Shown here piece after piece: positions 50,080 through 59,689 of a stretch of 64,000 nucleotides of DNA (the stretch's first letter is position 1; each line of letters starts with the position of its first letter). This DNA comes from Luteibacter pinisoli. GTDB lineage: Bacteria; Pseudomonadota; Gammaproteobacteria; Xanthomonadales; Rhodanobacteraceae. Position numbers and translations under genes: made by a program. The notes beneath the pieces are model-generated. The model worked only from the letters and a program-made list of their open reading frames with translations, searched no databases and was not told the origin of the DNA. Where the stretch lies: positions 4,546,697 to 4,610,696 of the forward strand of contig NZ_CP041046.1 in NCBI RefSeq assembly GCF_006385595.1, read 5' to 3'.

Positions 50080-51300
50080 CTATCCCTTCACGCAGACCAC
50101 CTGGCGTAGCGTGTGGACGATTTCGATCAGGTCTTCCTGGGCCTTCATCACCGCTTCGATCGGCTTGTAAGCCGCCGGCGATTCGTCGATGACGTCGCGA
50201 TCCTTGCGGCATTCCACGTGCTCGGTCGCCTTGCGGTGATCGTCCAGCGTGATCTCCTTCCTCGCCTGGGTACGGCTCATCACGCGTCCCGCGCCATGGC
50301 TGCAGCTGTTGAAGCTTTCCTCGTTGCCGAGGCCGCGCACGATGAAGCTCTTCGCGCCCATGCTGCCCGGGATGATCCCCAGTTCGCCCTTGCGCGCGCT
50401 CACCGCACCCTTGCGGGTCAACAGCACCTCCTTGCCCAGGTGGGTCTCGCGACTCACGTAGTTGTGGTGGCAGTTGACCGCCTCGGCCCACGCTTCGAAC
50501 GGCTTGCCGATGACCTTGCGCGCCGCCTCGATCACATGGCCCATCATGATCGCGCGGTTGGTGCGTGCATAGCGCTGCGCCCAGTCCACCGCGAACACGT
50601 AATTGCCGAAGTGCTCGCTGCCCTCCGGCAGGTAGGCAAGGTCCTGGTCGGGCAGGTTGATCATCCAGCGACGCATGTCCTGCTTGGCCAGCTCGATGAA
50701 GTGCGTGCCGATGGCGTTCCCCACGCCACGCGAGCCCGAGTGCAGCATGAACCAGACGCGATCGTCTTCGTCGAGGCAGACTTCGACGAAGTGGTTGCCC
50801 GTGCCGAGCGTGCCGAGGTGATGCAGGTTGTTGGTCCGCGCCAGCTTCGGGTACTTGTCGGTGATCAGGCGGAAATCGGCGAGCAACTCGCCCCAACCTT
50901 CCCTGGTGGCCTCGGGCGGCGTCTCCCACGCGCCCTTGTCGCGACGGCCCACGGTGCGTCCGTGCGGCACCGCCGCCTCGATCGCGTGGCGCAGGCCACG
51001 CAGGTTCTCGGGCAGGTCCGATGCGGTCAGCGTCGTGCGGGTCGCGATCATGCCGCAGCCGATGTCGACGCCGACCGCTGCCGGCACGATCGCGCCGACC
51101 GTCGGCACGACCGAGCCCACCGTGGCGCCCTTGCCGAGATGGACGTCGGGCATCACGGCCAGCCAGCCGTGCACGAACGGCAGCTTCGCGATGTTGACCA
51201 GCTGCTGGCGTGCCTCGTCTTCCAGCGGGACGCCGCGCGTCCACAGCTTGATCGGCGCCGCGCCGGGTTCGTTGATGACTTCGTATGCGGTGGTGGTCAT
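50080..51300 (-). CDS. rtcB: tRNA-splicing/RNA-repair ligase RtcB
   Basis: RtcB joins RNA 2',3'-cyclic phosphate or 3'-phosphate ends to 5'-OH ends using GTP and Mn. The 406-residue protein has C82 in GVDIGCGM (metal site), HSGSRGVGN and the guanylylated His335 in SCSHGAGR. It is first in rtcBA, 118-130 bases downstream of a sigma-54 promoter, and preceded by an unusual leader hairpin. Confidence 0.97.
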   Translation of the reverse strand: MTTTAYEVINEPGAAPIKLWTRGVPLEDEARQQLVNIAKLPFVHGWLAVMPDVHLGKGATVGSVVPTVGAIVPAAVGVDIGCGMIATRTTLTASDLPENLRGLRHAIEAAVPHGRTVGRRDKGAWETPPEATREGWGELLADFRLITDKYPKLARTNNLHHLGTLGTGNHFVEVCLDEDDRVWFMLHSGSRGVGNAIGTHFIELAKQDMRRWMINLPDQDLAYLPEGSEHFGNYVFAVDWAQRYARTNRAIMMGHVIEAARKVIGKPFEAWAEAVNCHHNYVSRETHLGKEVLLTRKGAVSARKGELGIIPGSMGAKSFIVRGLGNEESFNSCSHGAGRVMSRTQARKEITLDDHRKATEHVECRKDRDVIDESPAAYKPIEAVMKAQEDLIEIVHTLRQVVCVKG

Positions 51301-51361
51301 GGGTCTGCTCCTGCGGACTCGGATGGTAGTTGCGGTGGCCTCGCCATGTGATCCGCCTGCC

Positions 51362-51389
51362 CTCCCGGTGGGCCCATTCCCACCGGGAG
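51362..51389 (-). other. 11-bp hairpin in the rtcBA leader
   Basis: CTCCCGGTGGG (51362-51372) and CCCACCGGGAG (51379-51389) are a perfect 11-bp inverted repeat with a six-base loop. It lies in the 5' UTR of the leftward rtcBA transcript, between the sigma-54 promoter and the rtcB ATG. Neither strand has a T-run after it, so it is not a typical intrinsic terminator. A regulatory RNA or ligase-substrate-like role is only a suggestion. Confidence 0.7.
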
Positions 51390-51428
51390 TAGAAAGACGG
51401 TTATCGCTGGCCTCGATGACAGGGTTAG

Positions 51429-51444
51429 AGCAGGAGCCATGCCA
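51429..51444 (-). promoter_or_regulatory. sigma-54 (-24/-12) promoter of rtcBA
   Basis: On the minus strand TGGCATG-N4-CTGCT matches the consensus TGGCAYR-N4-TTGCW except at one position. It is about 130 bases upstream of rtcB. The divergent gene encodes RtcR, a sigma-54 activator, exactly as expected for an rtc operon. The region further upstream (51460-51560) is AT-rich, fitting activator or IHF binding. Confidence 0.82.
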
Positions 51445-51531
51445 ACAACCGCCTGAAAATCCTAACTACATGTATTTGCATGGAATGTTGTCGTAACGGT
51501 GTTTCACGCGCGCTGAGTCACTTCTTCCATT

Positions 51532-51549
51532 ACGATATGTAGATATCGT
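51532..51549. promoter_or_regulatory. inverted repeat upstream of rtcR
   Basis: ACGATAT (51532-51538), GTAG, ATATCGT (51543-51549) form a perfect 7-4-7 dyad 19 bases before the rtcR ATG. TATGTAGAT also occurs twice (51536-51544 and 51550-51558). It may be an upstream activator site for rtcBA or an autoregulatory operator for rtcR. Confidence 0.5.
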
Positions 51550-51568
51550 TATGTAGATGGATGGATCC

Positions 51569-53161
<1,593 letters not shown>

Positions 53162-53165
53162 GCGA

Positions 53166-53894
53166 TCACGGCGCCGCCGGCGGGGCCGGCGTATACGCCA
53201 CGCGCAGCATACAGTCGTAATCCGCCTGCGGCATCAGCTCCATCGCCGCGCGCCGCGTATCGAGATGGACACGATCTTCCACGGGTTTCAGTGACATCTT
53301 GACGGCATGGCCCGTGCCCGCATCGATGTCGTACTGCGTGCCGTAACGTTGCGGCTTACCCTGGGCGACGAGTACGCGGTCGGTAAGCATGGCCACGTCG
53401 CCTTTCATGACATCCCCCCTGGACCCCAGCTTCGCGACCACCGGGAGCATCGACGACTGGAACGCGAGGTCCTGGTCCGCATGTTGGACCAGGATGAAAG
53501 CCTCTTCGACGCCCCGGTGACCGACGGCGTCGACGCTGGGAAAACCTTCGGCCACGAAGTGGATCTTCATCCAGGCGAGGTTCGCCTTGTCCACCGCCAT
53601 CGTCGCTTGCGCCAGGCCTTCGTTCGTCGGCGAGGCCATCGCCGCGCGTCGCCGGGCCTGGTCGTCCTCGAATCGTCGGTCGAGCTCGGCACGCAGCGCG
53701 GGATCTCCCGGCGGCGATGGCTTGCCGTTGGCCTGCATTCGCGCCTCCATCGTGCGCCCGAACGCGTCGAGCCATGCCTTCGCGCCGGGACATCGGGCGG
53801 CCGTGACGTCGTCCTGCGCGTTGGCTTCCGCGATGGGCGTTCCTAACGCGATCAATGCCACGGCCGTGGCAAGGCAACGAATCATGCGCTTCAT
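53166..53894 (-). CDS. DUF6624-like secreted protein (paralogue A)
   Basis: This 242-residue protein has a signal peptide (about residues 1-26, ending ANAQ). The mature part carries FILVQHADQDLAFQSSMLPVV, KGDVAMLTDRVLVAQGKPQRYGTQYD and MPQADYDCMLR, the pattern of DUF6624. The gene 23 bases upstream encodes a clear paralogue. It is convergent with rtcR. The function is unknown. Confidence 0.75.
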   Translation of the reverse strand: MKRMIRCLATAVALIALGTPIAEANAQDDVTAARCPGAKAWLDAFGRTMEARMQANGKPSPPGDPALRAELDRRFEDDQARRRAAMASPTNEGLAQATMAVDKANLAWMKIHFVAEGFPSVDAVGHRGVEEAFILVQHADQDLAFQSSMLPVVAKLGSRGDVMKGDVAMLTDRVLVAQGKPQRYGTQYDIDAGTGHAVKMSLKPVEDRVHLDTRRAAMELMPQADYDCMLRVAYTPAPPAAP

Positions 53895-53916
53895 CCTGAA
53901 CGGCGTCCGGGAACGC

Positions 53917-54681
53917 TTATGGCTTGCCTGCGGCAGGCGCAGCCGGTACCGTCGCTGGTGTATCCGGGGCGTAGAAGATCTTCAGCGCACACTCGTAGTC
54001 AGCGTGGGGCATGAGGTCCATGCTCGCGCGGCGTTCGTCGAGCTTCGCCATGTCCTCGGTCGGGTCCATCTTCATGTCCGCCATGTTCGACATGTTGGTG
54101 CTGGTGTACTGGGTGCCGTAGCGCTGCGGCTTGCCTTGCTTGCGCAGCACGCGGTCGACCAGCATCGCGACGTCGCCCTTTTTCAGTTCGCCGGATTCAC
54201 CGCGCGCCTGGACCTGCGGCAGCATCGCCTGCATGAAGGGCACGTCGGCCACGGCGTGCTGGACGAGGATGAACGCCTCGGCGACGCCGCGCAGGCCGAC
54301 TGCTTCGGCGTGCGGGAATCCCTTCTTCGCGAAGTTGTCCTTCATCCAGGCCAGGTTGTCCTTGTCGACCTTGTCCATCGCCTCGAACCGCGCCTTGTCC
54401 TGCGGTGACGCGATCCACGCATTGCGCGTCGCCTGGTCTTCCTGCGAGCGCCTGTCCAGTTCCTTGCGCATATCGGTATCGGTGAAGCCGGCGGCGCTAT
54501 CGTCGCGGGCGAGGCCTTCTTCGGACAGCGCGGGATGCGCCTTGGCGATCTTCTCTCCCCAGGCGCCAACGGCGGGGCACTGGGCCTTCACTGCGTCGTC
54601 CTTGGCATCGGCGAAGGCGGCGCCGGAGACGGCGAGGCAGAACGCGGCCAGGGCGGCGCGGCGTGCGAACGGATGGGGCAT
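53917..54681 (-). CDS. DUF6624-like secreted protein (paralogue B)
   Basis: The 254-residue protein has a signal peptide (about 1-25, ending AAFA) and the same blocks as its neighbour: FILVQHAVADVPFMQAMLPQV, KGDVAMLVDRVLRKQGKPQRYGTQYT and MPHADYECALK. A C-terminal proline/alanine tail ends the chain. The two genes are a tandem duplication. The start at 54681 opens a normal signal sequence. Confidence 0.75.
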   Translation of the reverse strand: MPHPFARRAALAAFCLAVSGAAFADAKDDAVKAQCPAVGAWGEKIAKAHPALSEEGLARDDSAAGFTDTDMRKELDRRSQEDQATRNAWIASPQDKARFEAMDKVDKDNLAWMKDNFAKKGFPHAEAVGLRGVAEAFILVQHAVADVPFMQAMLPQVQARGESGELKKGDVAMLVDRVLRKQGKPQRYGTQYTSTNMSNMADMKMDPTEDMAKLDERRASMDLMPHADYECALKIFYAPDTPATVPAAPAAGKP

Positions 54682-54709
54682 GTGGATTTCCCTCCCTGGG
54701 GATGGCCTG

Positions 54710-55891
54710 CTAGGGGCAGGCGGGTATGGCGTACAGATCGTTGGGGCTGCCGTCTTTCGAGGCGACGATCGGGGTCTGCGCCCGGGTCGACCATGCCTGC
54801 GACGGCCACCAGCGTGGGACCACCGGATGCGTCGTCGGTTCCACGGCCTGGCCCGGTTCCGGCACCAGCACATCCGCGTGGCTGCATCGCGCAGCGGCGA
54901 GGAAGCGTTCCGGCGGCTCGGTCCATGCATGGTGGGCAAGCTTGACCAGGCCCCAGTGCACCGGGATGAGGGTGCGCGCGCGGACCTCCTGACCCACCTG
55001 CATGGCCTGCTCGGGGCCGAGGTGCCAATCGGGCCACTGGGCGTCGTACTGGCCGGCCTCGATCAGGCCCACATCGAACGGACCATAGCGCTCGCCGACT
55101 TCGGGGAACGTGTCGTTCATGCCCGTGTCGCCGGAATAGAACACGCGGTGGCGCGGCCCGATCAGCGCATAGCCGGTCCACAGGGTCTGGTCACTGCGGG
55201 CGCTGAGCCGGCCCGAGGCGTGCCGCGACGGCACCGAGGCAATCGTCAGCGTGCCGACCCGTGCCTCCTGCCACCAGTCCAGCTGGGTGATGCGGTCGGA
55301 CGGAATGCCCCACCCCACCAGGTGCGAGGCGATGCCGAGCGGGACGATGAAGCGGGCGCCTCGCTCGTAGAGGGCCTGCACCGACGCACGATCGAGGTGG
55401 TCGTAGTGATCGTGCGAGATCACCACGACATCCACGCGCGGCAGGTGCTCGATGGAGACCGGCGGCGGATACCAGCGCTTCGGGCCCAGCCACGGGAAGG
55501 GCGACGTGCGCTCGCTCCAGAACGGATCGACAACGACGTTCGTGCCGTCGATTTCGAGCAAGAGGGAGGAGTGGCCGAACCAGGTGACGCGCAGGCCGCT
55601 GGCCGGCGGCGTCTTGTACGTGGTCGATGAATCGACGGTCGGCACCGGTGCGTCCGGTTCTTCACCGGGGCGGGAGGCGAAGATCTGCCAGATGCCGCCG
55701 CGCAGGTTCGAGAACATCGGTTGCGGGTTCTGGAACTGCTCGCCGTGCCACTCCGGCGACTGCTCGTTGCGCGTGAGGAATTCGCCCTTCGGCAACGTGC
55801 CGACGTTGGGCCACGCACTGATCGCGACGAACGCGAGAAAGACGATAAGCAGGATGGCCACGTAGCCCAGGTAACGAAAGAACCGTTTCAA
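54710..55891 (-). CDS. NAPE-PLD-like metallo-beta-lactamase fold hydrolase
   Basis: The 393-residue protein begins with one membrane helix (about 8-27) and carries the MBL zinc motif HDHYDHLD (HxHxDH, in VVISHDHYDHLDRASV). FYSGDTGMNDTF and the later VHWGLVKLAHHAW supply the other zinc ligands. The order WFGHSSLLLEIDGTNVVVDPFWSERTSPFPWLGPKRW is typical of N-acylphosphatidylethanolamine phospholipase D-like proteins. The active site would face the periplasm. The lipid substrate is inferred. Confidence 0.87.
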   Translation of the reverse strand: MKRFFRYLGYVAILLIVFLAFVAISAWPNVGTLPKGEFLTRNEQSPEWHGEQFQNPQPMFSNLRGGIWQIFASRPGEEPDAPVPTVDSSTTYKTPPASGLRVTWFGHSSLLLEIDGTNVVVDPFWSERTSPFPWLGPKRWYPPPVSIEHLPRVDVVVISHDHYDHLDRASVQALYERGARFIVPLGIASHLVGWGIPSDRITQLDWWQEARVGTLTIASVPSRHASGRLSARSDQTLWTGYALIGPRHRVFYSGDTGMNDTFPEVGERYGPFDVGLIEAGQYDAQWPDWHLGPEQAMQVGQEVRARTLIPVHWGLVKLAHHAWTEPPERFLAAARCSHADVLVPEPGQAVEPTTHPVVPRWWPSQAWSTRAQTPIVASKDGSPNDLYAIPACP

Positions 55892-55936
55892 TCCGCACTC
55901 CTGTCGTTCGCGGTCACCTTAGCATCGGGCACGCAC

Positions 55937-55974
55937 AAAAAAACACGGCGGGAGCGCGTGCGCTTCCGCCGTGT
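55937..55974 (-). terminator. Rho-independent terminator of the alcohol dehydrogenase gene
   Basis: ACACGGCGG (55943-55951) pairs with CCGCCGTGT (55966-55974). Read leftwards it runs into TTTTTTT (55937-55943 on the plus strand are A). It lies 24 bases past the adh stop. Confidence 0.85.
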
Positions 55975-55997
55975 CGGTCGTTCCACCCGTGTGACGC

Positions 55998-57050
55998 TTA
56001 GCCCTTCGGCATCGTCGCCATGTCGATCACGAAGCGATAGCGCACGTCGTTCTTCGCCAGGCGCACATAGGTCTCGTTGATCGAGGCCATATCCACCACT
56101 TCGATGTCGGAGACGATGTTGTGCTCGGCGCAGAAATCCATCATCTCCTGCGTCTCAGCCATACCACCGATGGCCGAACCGGCCACCGTGCGACGCGGCA
56201 GCATCAGGGCGCCACCCGGGAAGGCATCCAGCGGGGTCAGCGCGCCGACGAGCACCATCGTGCCGTCCAGCTTCAGCAGCATGAGGTACGGCAGGATGTC
56301 GTGGCTGACCGGCACCGTGTTCAGCAGGAAATCGAACTTCGAGGCCGCGGCTTCCATCTGCTTCGGATCCGTCGAGACCAGCACCTCGTCTGCGCCGAGG
56401 CGCTTGGCATCTGCACCCTTGGCTTCCGACGTGGTGATCATCGTGACGTGCGCACCCAGTGCCTTGGCGAACTTCACGCCCATGTGGCCGAGGCCGCCGA
56501 GGCCGATCACGCCCACCTTCTGGCCCGGGCCCACCTTCCAGTGACGCAGCGGGGAGTACGTGGTGATGCCGGCGCAGAGCAGCGGCGCGGTGGCCTTCAG
56601 GTCGAGCTTGTCGGAGATCTTCACCACGAAGCGCTCTTCGGTAACGATGTCGGTCGAGTAGCCGCCGTAGGTCGGGGTGGTCTTGTCCTGCTCGGTACCG
56701 TTGTAGGTAAAGCTGGTGTGCACCTGGCAGTACTGCTCCAGGTCCTTCTTGCACGACTCACAGGTGCGGCAGGAATCGACCATGCAGCCGACGCCGGCGT
56801 AATCGCCCACCTTCAGCTTCTTCACGGCCGAACCCACGGCCTTCACGCGGCCGACGATCTCGTGGCCCGGCACCATCGGGAAATTGGAGTTGCCCCAGTC
56901 ACCCTTGGCCTGGTGCAGGTCGGAATGGCAGACGCCGCTGAACAGGATCTCGATGTGCACGTCATGGGCGCCGACGTCGCGGCGGTTGAACGTAAAGGGG
57001 ACGAGATCCGTCGTGGCGCTCTTGGCGGCATAACCGTGGACTTCAAACAT
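55998..57050 (-). CDS. zinc-dependent alcohol dehydrogenase (cinnamyl-alcohol-dehydrogenase/YahK type)
   Basis: This 350-residue medium-chain dehydrogenase has the catalytic-zinc motif SGVCHSDLHQAKGDWG and PGHEIVG, the four structural-zinc cysteines in GCMVDSCRTCESCKKDLEQYC and the Rossmann motif GLGGLGHMGVKFA. It most resembles NADP-dependent aldehyde reductases (YahK). The start at 57050 (MFEVHGY) is preferred because the AGAGG site is nine bases upstream; the Met at 57059 abuts it. It is divergent from a LysR gene. Confidence 0.95.
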   Translation of the reverse strand: MFEVHGYAAKSATTDLVPFTFNRRDVGAHDVHIEILFSGVCHSDLHQAKGDWGNSNFPMVPGHEIVGRVKAVGSAVKKLKVGDYAGVGCMVDSCRTCESCKKDLEQYCQVHTSFTYNGTEQDKTTPTYGGYSTDIVTEERFVVKISDKLDLKATAPLLCAGITTYSPLRHWKVGPGQKVGVIGLGGLGHMGVKFAKALGAHVTMITTSEAKGADAKRLGADEVLVSTDPKQMEAAASKFDFLLNTVPVSHDILPYLMLLKLDGTMVLVGALTPLDAFPGGALMLPRRTVAGSAIGGMAETQEMMDFCAEHNIVSDIEVVDMASINETYVRLAKNDVRYRFVIDMATMPKG

Positions 57051-57126
57051 GGGTGTCATCCTCTACAGGGGGATTAAGGAAAGCGGGGAACCATAACCCT
57101 CAACAATCCAAGGCGCCAACGGGATT

Positions 57127-57138
57127 ATTCGGACGAAT
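57127..57138. promoter_or_regulatory. LysR-type binding site candidate
   Basis: ATTCG-GA-CGAAT is a perfect 5-2-5 dyad in the 110-base gap between adh and lysR, 23 bases before the LysR ATG. T57128-N11-A57140 fits the T-N11-A LysR box. A further GATTAT/ATAATC pair brackets the region (57123-57128, 57155-57160). Confidence 0.5.
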
Positions 57139-57160
57139 CATTGAGGTATCCTTGATAATC

Positions 57161-58051
57161 ATGCGTCCAGACAATCTTTCGCACCTGGCGGCCTTCGCCG
57201 CCGTCGCCCGCCACGCCAGCTTTCGCAAGGCCGGCGCCGAGCTCACGCTCTCCACGTCGGCCATCAGCTACGCCATCCGTGGCCTCGAGGAGCGGCTGGG
57301 CGTCATGCTGTTTCATCGCACCACCCGGAGTGTCTCGCTGACGGAAGCCGGGCAACGGTTGCTGGAACGGCTGCAGCCGGCGCTTCGCGACGTCGGCGAT
57401 GCGCTGGAAGAGATGAACGACTTCCGGGCCCACCCCGCCGGAACGCTCCGCATGAACATGCCACGGGTGGCCGGACAACTCTTGTTGCCACCGCTCCTGC
57501 CCGGCTTCCTGGCGGCCTATCCGGATATCCATTTCGAGGCCGTGGACGACGACGGCATGATCGATATCGTCGCCTCCGGCTATGACGCGGGCATCCGTTT
57601 CCACGAGGCGGTACCGGAAGACATGATCGCCGTGCCCTTCGGCGGCATGCAGAAGGGCGCCTGCGTCGCCTCGCCGGAGTACCTGGCCCGTCGCGGGATA
57701 CCCCAGCATCCGTACGACCTGTTGCAGCACGATTGCATCCGTTTCCGCTTCCCCAGCGGGCGCCTCTACAAGTGGGAGTTCGAGCAGGGCGAGACCAAGC
57801 TCGAGCTGGACGTGCGTGGCCGCTGCACCTTCGGCGATTTCTGCGTCTCGATCGACGCGGCGATGGCCGGGGTCGGCCTCACCCTGGTGCTGGACGACCA
57901 GGTGGATGACTACGTCCGCGAGGGCCGCCTTGTGCGGGTCCTGGAGGACTGGTGCCCGCCGTATCCGGGCTTCATGGTCTATTACCCGCGCCAGCGCCGG
58001 GTGACATCGGCCCTGCGTGCGTTCGTCGAATACCTGCGCGAGCACACTTAA
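57161..58051 (+). CDS. LysR-family transcriptional regulator
   Basis: The 296-residue protein has the winged helix in residues about 1-62 (NLSHLAAFAAVARHASFRKAGAELTLSTSAISYAIRGLEERLGVMLFHRTTRSVSLTEAG). A type 2 periplasmic-binding sensor domain follows (GTLRMNMPRVAGQLLLPPLLPGFLAAYPDIHFEAVDDDGM). It is divergent from adh, its likely target. The inducer is unknown. Confidence 0.94.
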   Translation: MRPDNLSHLAAFAAVARHASFRKAGAELTLSTSAISYAIRGLEERLGVMLFHRTTRSVSLTEAGQRLLERLQPALRDVGDALEEMNDFRAHPAGTLRMNMPRVAGQLLLPPLLPGFLAAYPDIHFEAVDDDGMIDIVASGYDAGIRFHEAVPEDMIAVPFGGMQKGACVASPEYLARRGIPQHPYDLLQHDCIRFRFPSGRLYKWEFEQGETKLELDVRGRCTFGDFCVSIDAAMAGVGLTLVLDDQVDDYVREGRLVRVLEDWCPPYPGFMVYYPRQRRVTSALRAFVEYLREHT

Positions 58052-58114
58052 CGGGGTAAACTGGCGCCATGCTGCACCGCACAACCGCGGCGCACCCCCG
58101 TCCCAGGTTTCCCC

Positions 58115-59341
58115 ATGACCTCCGCTGCCCCCGCACTCGACCCGGGCACCCCGCCCGTCCGCGCGCCCCATGTCGGCCTTGTCATCCTTGCCCTCGCGGT
58201 GGGTGGCTTCGCCATCGGGACGACTGAATTCGCTTCGATGAGCATGCTCCCGCTCTTCGCCCAGGGCCTCGGTATCGACGCACCCACGGCCGGCCACGCG
58301 ATCAGCGCCTATGCGCTGGGTGTGGTCGTCGGCGCCCCGATCATCACCGTGCTTGGCGCCCGGCTGCCGCGCCGCCGCCTGTTGCTCCTGCTGATGGCGA
58401 TGTTCACGGTGTTCAACGGACTGACCGGCCTGTCGCCCAACTACCACTGGATGCTGGTGTTCCGCTTCCTGGCGGGCCTGCCGCATGGCGCGTACTTTGG
58501 CGTCGCGGCCCTCGTGGCTAGCTCCCTCGTCCCGGCCAACCGGCGCACCCGCGCGGTCGGCCAGATGTTCCTCGGCCTCACGGTGGCCACCATCGCCGGC
58601 GTACCGCTGGCGAGCTGGCTCGGCCAGGCCGTGGGTTGGCGCTGGAGCTTCGCCCTGGTCGCCGTGCTTGGCATCGCCACGATGAGCGCGGTGTTCGCCT
58701 TCGCACCGAACACCCCGGCCGATGTGAAAGCCAGCCCGCTGCGCGAGCTCAGCGCGCTGAAGCGTCCGCAAGTGTGGATCACGCTGGGCATCGGCGCGAT
58801 TGGCTTCGGTGGCATGTTCGCTGTGTACACCTACCTAGCCGACATCCTGCTCAACGTCACCCACATGCCGCTGTCGTCGGTGCCGTGGATCATGGGCGTG
58901 TTCGGCATCGGCATGACCCTCGGCAACATGGTGGTCCCGGTCTTCGCCGACCGCGCGCTGATGCGCACCGCGGGCGCGCTCCTGCTGTGGGCGCTGGTCA
59001 TCCTCGCCATCTTCCCGTTCACCGCAGGCAACGTCTGGACACTCGGCATCGCCGTGTTCTTCATCGGCATCAGCGGTGCACTGGGTACCGCGCTTCAGAC
59101 ACGTCTCATGGATGTGGCCGGTGATGCGCAGGCCCTGGCGGCCGCGCTGAATCATTCCGCCTTCAACACGGCGAATGCGCTCGGCCCGTTCCTCGGCGGT
59201 CTTGCGATCGCCGGCGGCTACGGCTGGACGTCGCCCGGCTGGGTGGGAAGCGGCCTGGCGTTAGGTGGCTTGTTGCTTTGGGCTGTGTCTGTTGCTGTTG
59301 AGCGGAACAGCGTCGCTCAGGAAGCGGCGCAGACTTGCTGA
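58115..59341 (+). CDS. MFS arabinose-efflux/multidrug-type transporter
   Basis: The 408-residue DHA1-family protein has twelve predicted helices and the start pattern FAIGTTEFASMSMLPLFAQGLG (AraJ/SotB/Cmx type). The loop GARLPRRRLLLLLM follows helix 2. It may export sugars or drugs. It follows lysR by 63 bases on the same strand. A CCGCGC/GCGCGG hairpin lies at 59342-59357 after its stop, without a T-run. Confidence 0.9.
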   Translation: MTSAAPALDPGTPPVRAPHVGLVILALAVGGFAIGTTEFASMSMLPLFAQGLGIDAPTAGHAISAYALGVVVGAPIITVLGARLPRRRLLLLLMAMFTVFNGLTGLSPNYHWMLVFRFLAGLPHGAYFGVAALVASSLVPANRRTRAVGQMFLGLTVATIAGVPLASWLGQAVGWRWSFALVAVLGIATMSAVFAFAPNTPADVKASPLRELSALKRPQVWITLGIGAIGFGGMFAVYTYLADILLNVTHMPLSSVPWIMGVFGIGMTLGNMVVPVFADRALMRTAGALLLWALVILAIFPFTAGNVWTLGIAVFFIGISGALGTALQTRLMDVAGDAQALAAALNHSAFNTANALGPFLGGLAIAGGYGWTSPGWVGSGLALGGLLLWAVSVAVERNSVAQEAAQTC

Positions 59342-59357
59342 CCGCGCAAATGCGCGG
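59342..59357 (+). other. hairpin directly after the MFS stop codon
   Basis: CCGCGC (59342-59347), AAAT loop, GCGCGG (59352-59357). It begins at the base after the stop. No T-run follows, so it is at best a weak terminator or mRNA end structure. Confidence 0.4.
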
Positions 59358-59396
59358 AGATGCTAGCCATCGGTGAATTCCTACACTGTCTGACGA

Positions 59397-59419
59397 GCGT
59401 CGCCTAATATGCGCGACGC
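59397..59419 (+). promoter_or_regulatory. vapBC promoter with operator dyad over the -10
   Basis: GCGTCGC (59397-59403) and GCGACGC (59413-59419) flank TAATAT (59405-59410), a good -10 element. No strong -35 is seen at the right distance (TACACT at 59382-59387 is weak). Antitoxin-toxin complexes often repress their own promoter through such dyads. The ATG of the antitoxin gene is at 59435. Confidence 0.6.
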
Positions 59420-59434
59420 GATGTAGGAGACACC

Positions 59435-59689
59435 ATGACAAGCATGACCATCACAGACACCGCCGTCCTCTCCGACCTTGATCAGCTCGCCCAGTCCACG
59501 GGCCGTGATGCTGCCGATCTGGTCACTGAAATTCTTCGTAAGCACTTCAATCCGAAGCCGCGCCGTCTCGTTCCCGATCCTAACGACCCTCCGGGGAGTG
59601 CCGCTGAACTTCTTGCAGCGATTCGGGCTGATTTTGAAGAAGTTGGCTGGATGGAGCTGGAACTTCCTACCAGGCGCTCACTGGGATGA
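59435..59689 (+). CDS. FitA/VapB-type antitoxin
   Basis: This 84-residue protein has an N-terminal region of the ribbon-helix-helix type (VLSDLDQLAQSTGRDAADLVTEILRKHF). The C-terminal tail AELLAAIRADFEEVGWMELELPTRRS resembles the FitA toxin-binding part. Its stop overlaps the toxin ATG by four bases, the usual coupling in this type of operon. The pair is richer in A/T than the neighbours, suggesting transfer. Confidence 0.82.
   Translation: MTSMTITDTAVLSDLDQLAQSTGRDAADLVTEILRKHFNPKPRRLVPDPNDPPGSAAELLAAIRADFEEVGWMELELPTRRSLG

Noticed and set aside
51500..51508. TGTTTCACG, a half match to the parS centromere site
   Set aside because: Only the left half of TGTTTCACGTGAAACA is present; the right half does not match, and no full parS was seen anywhere in the window.
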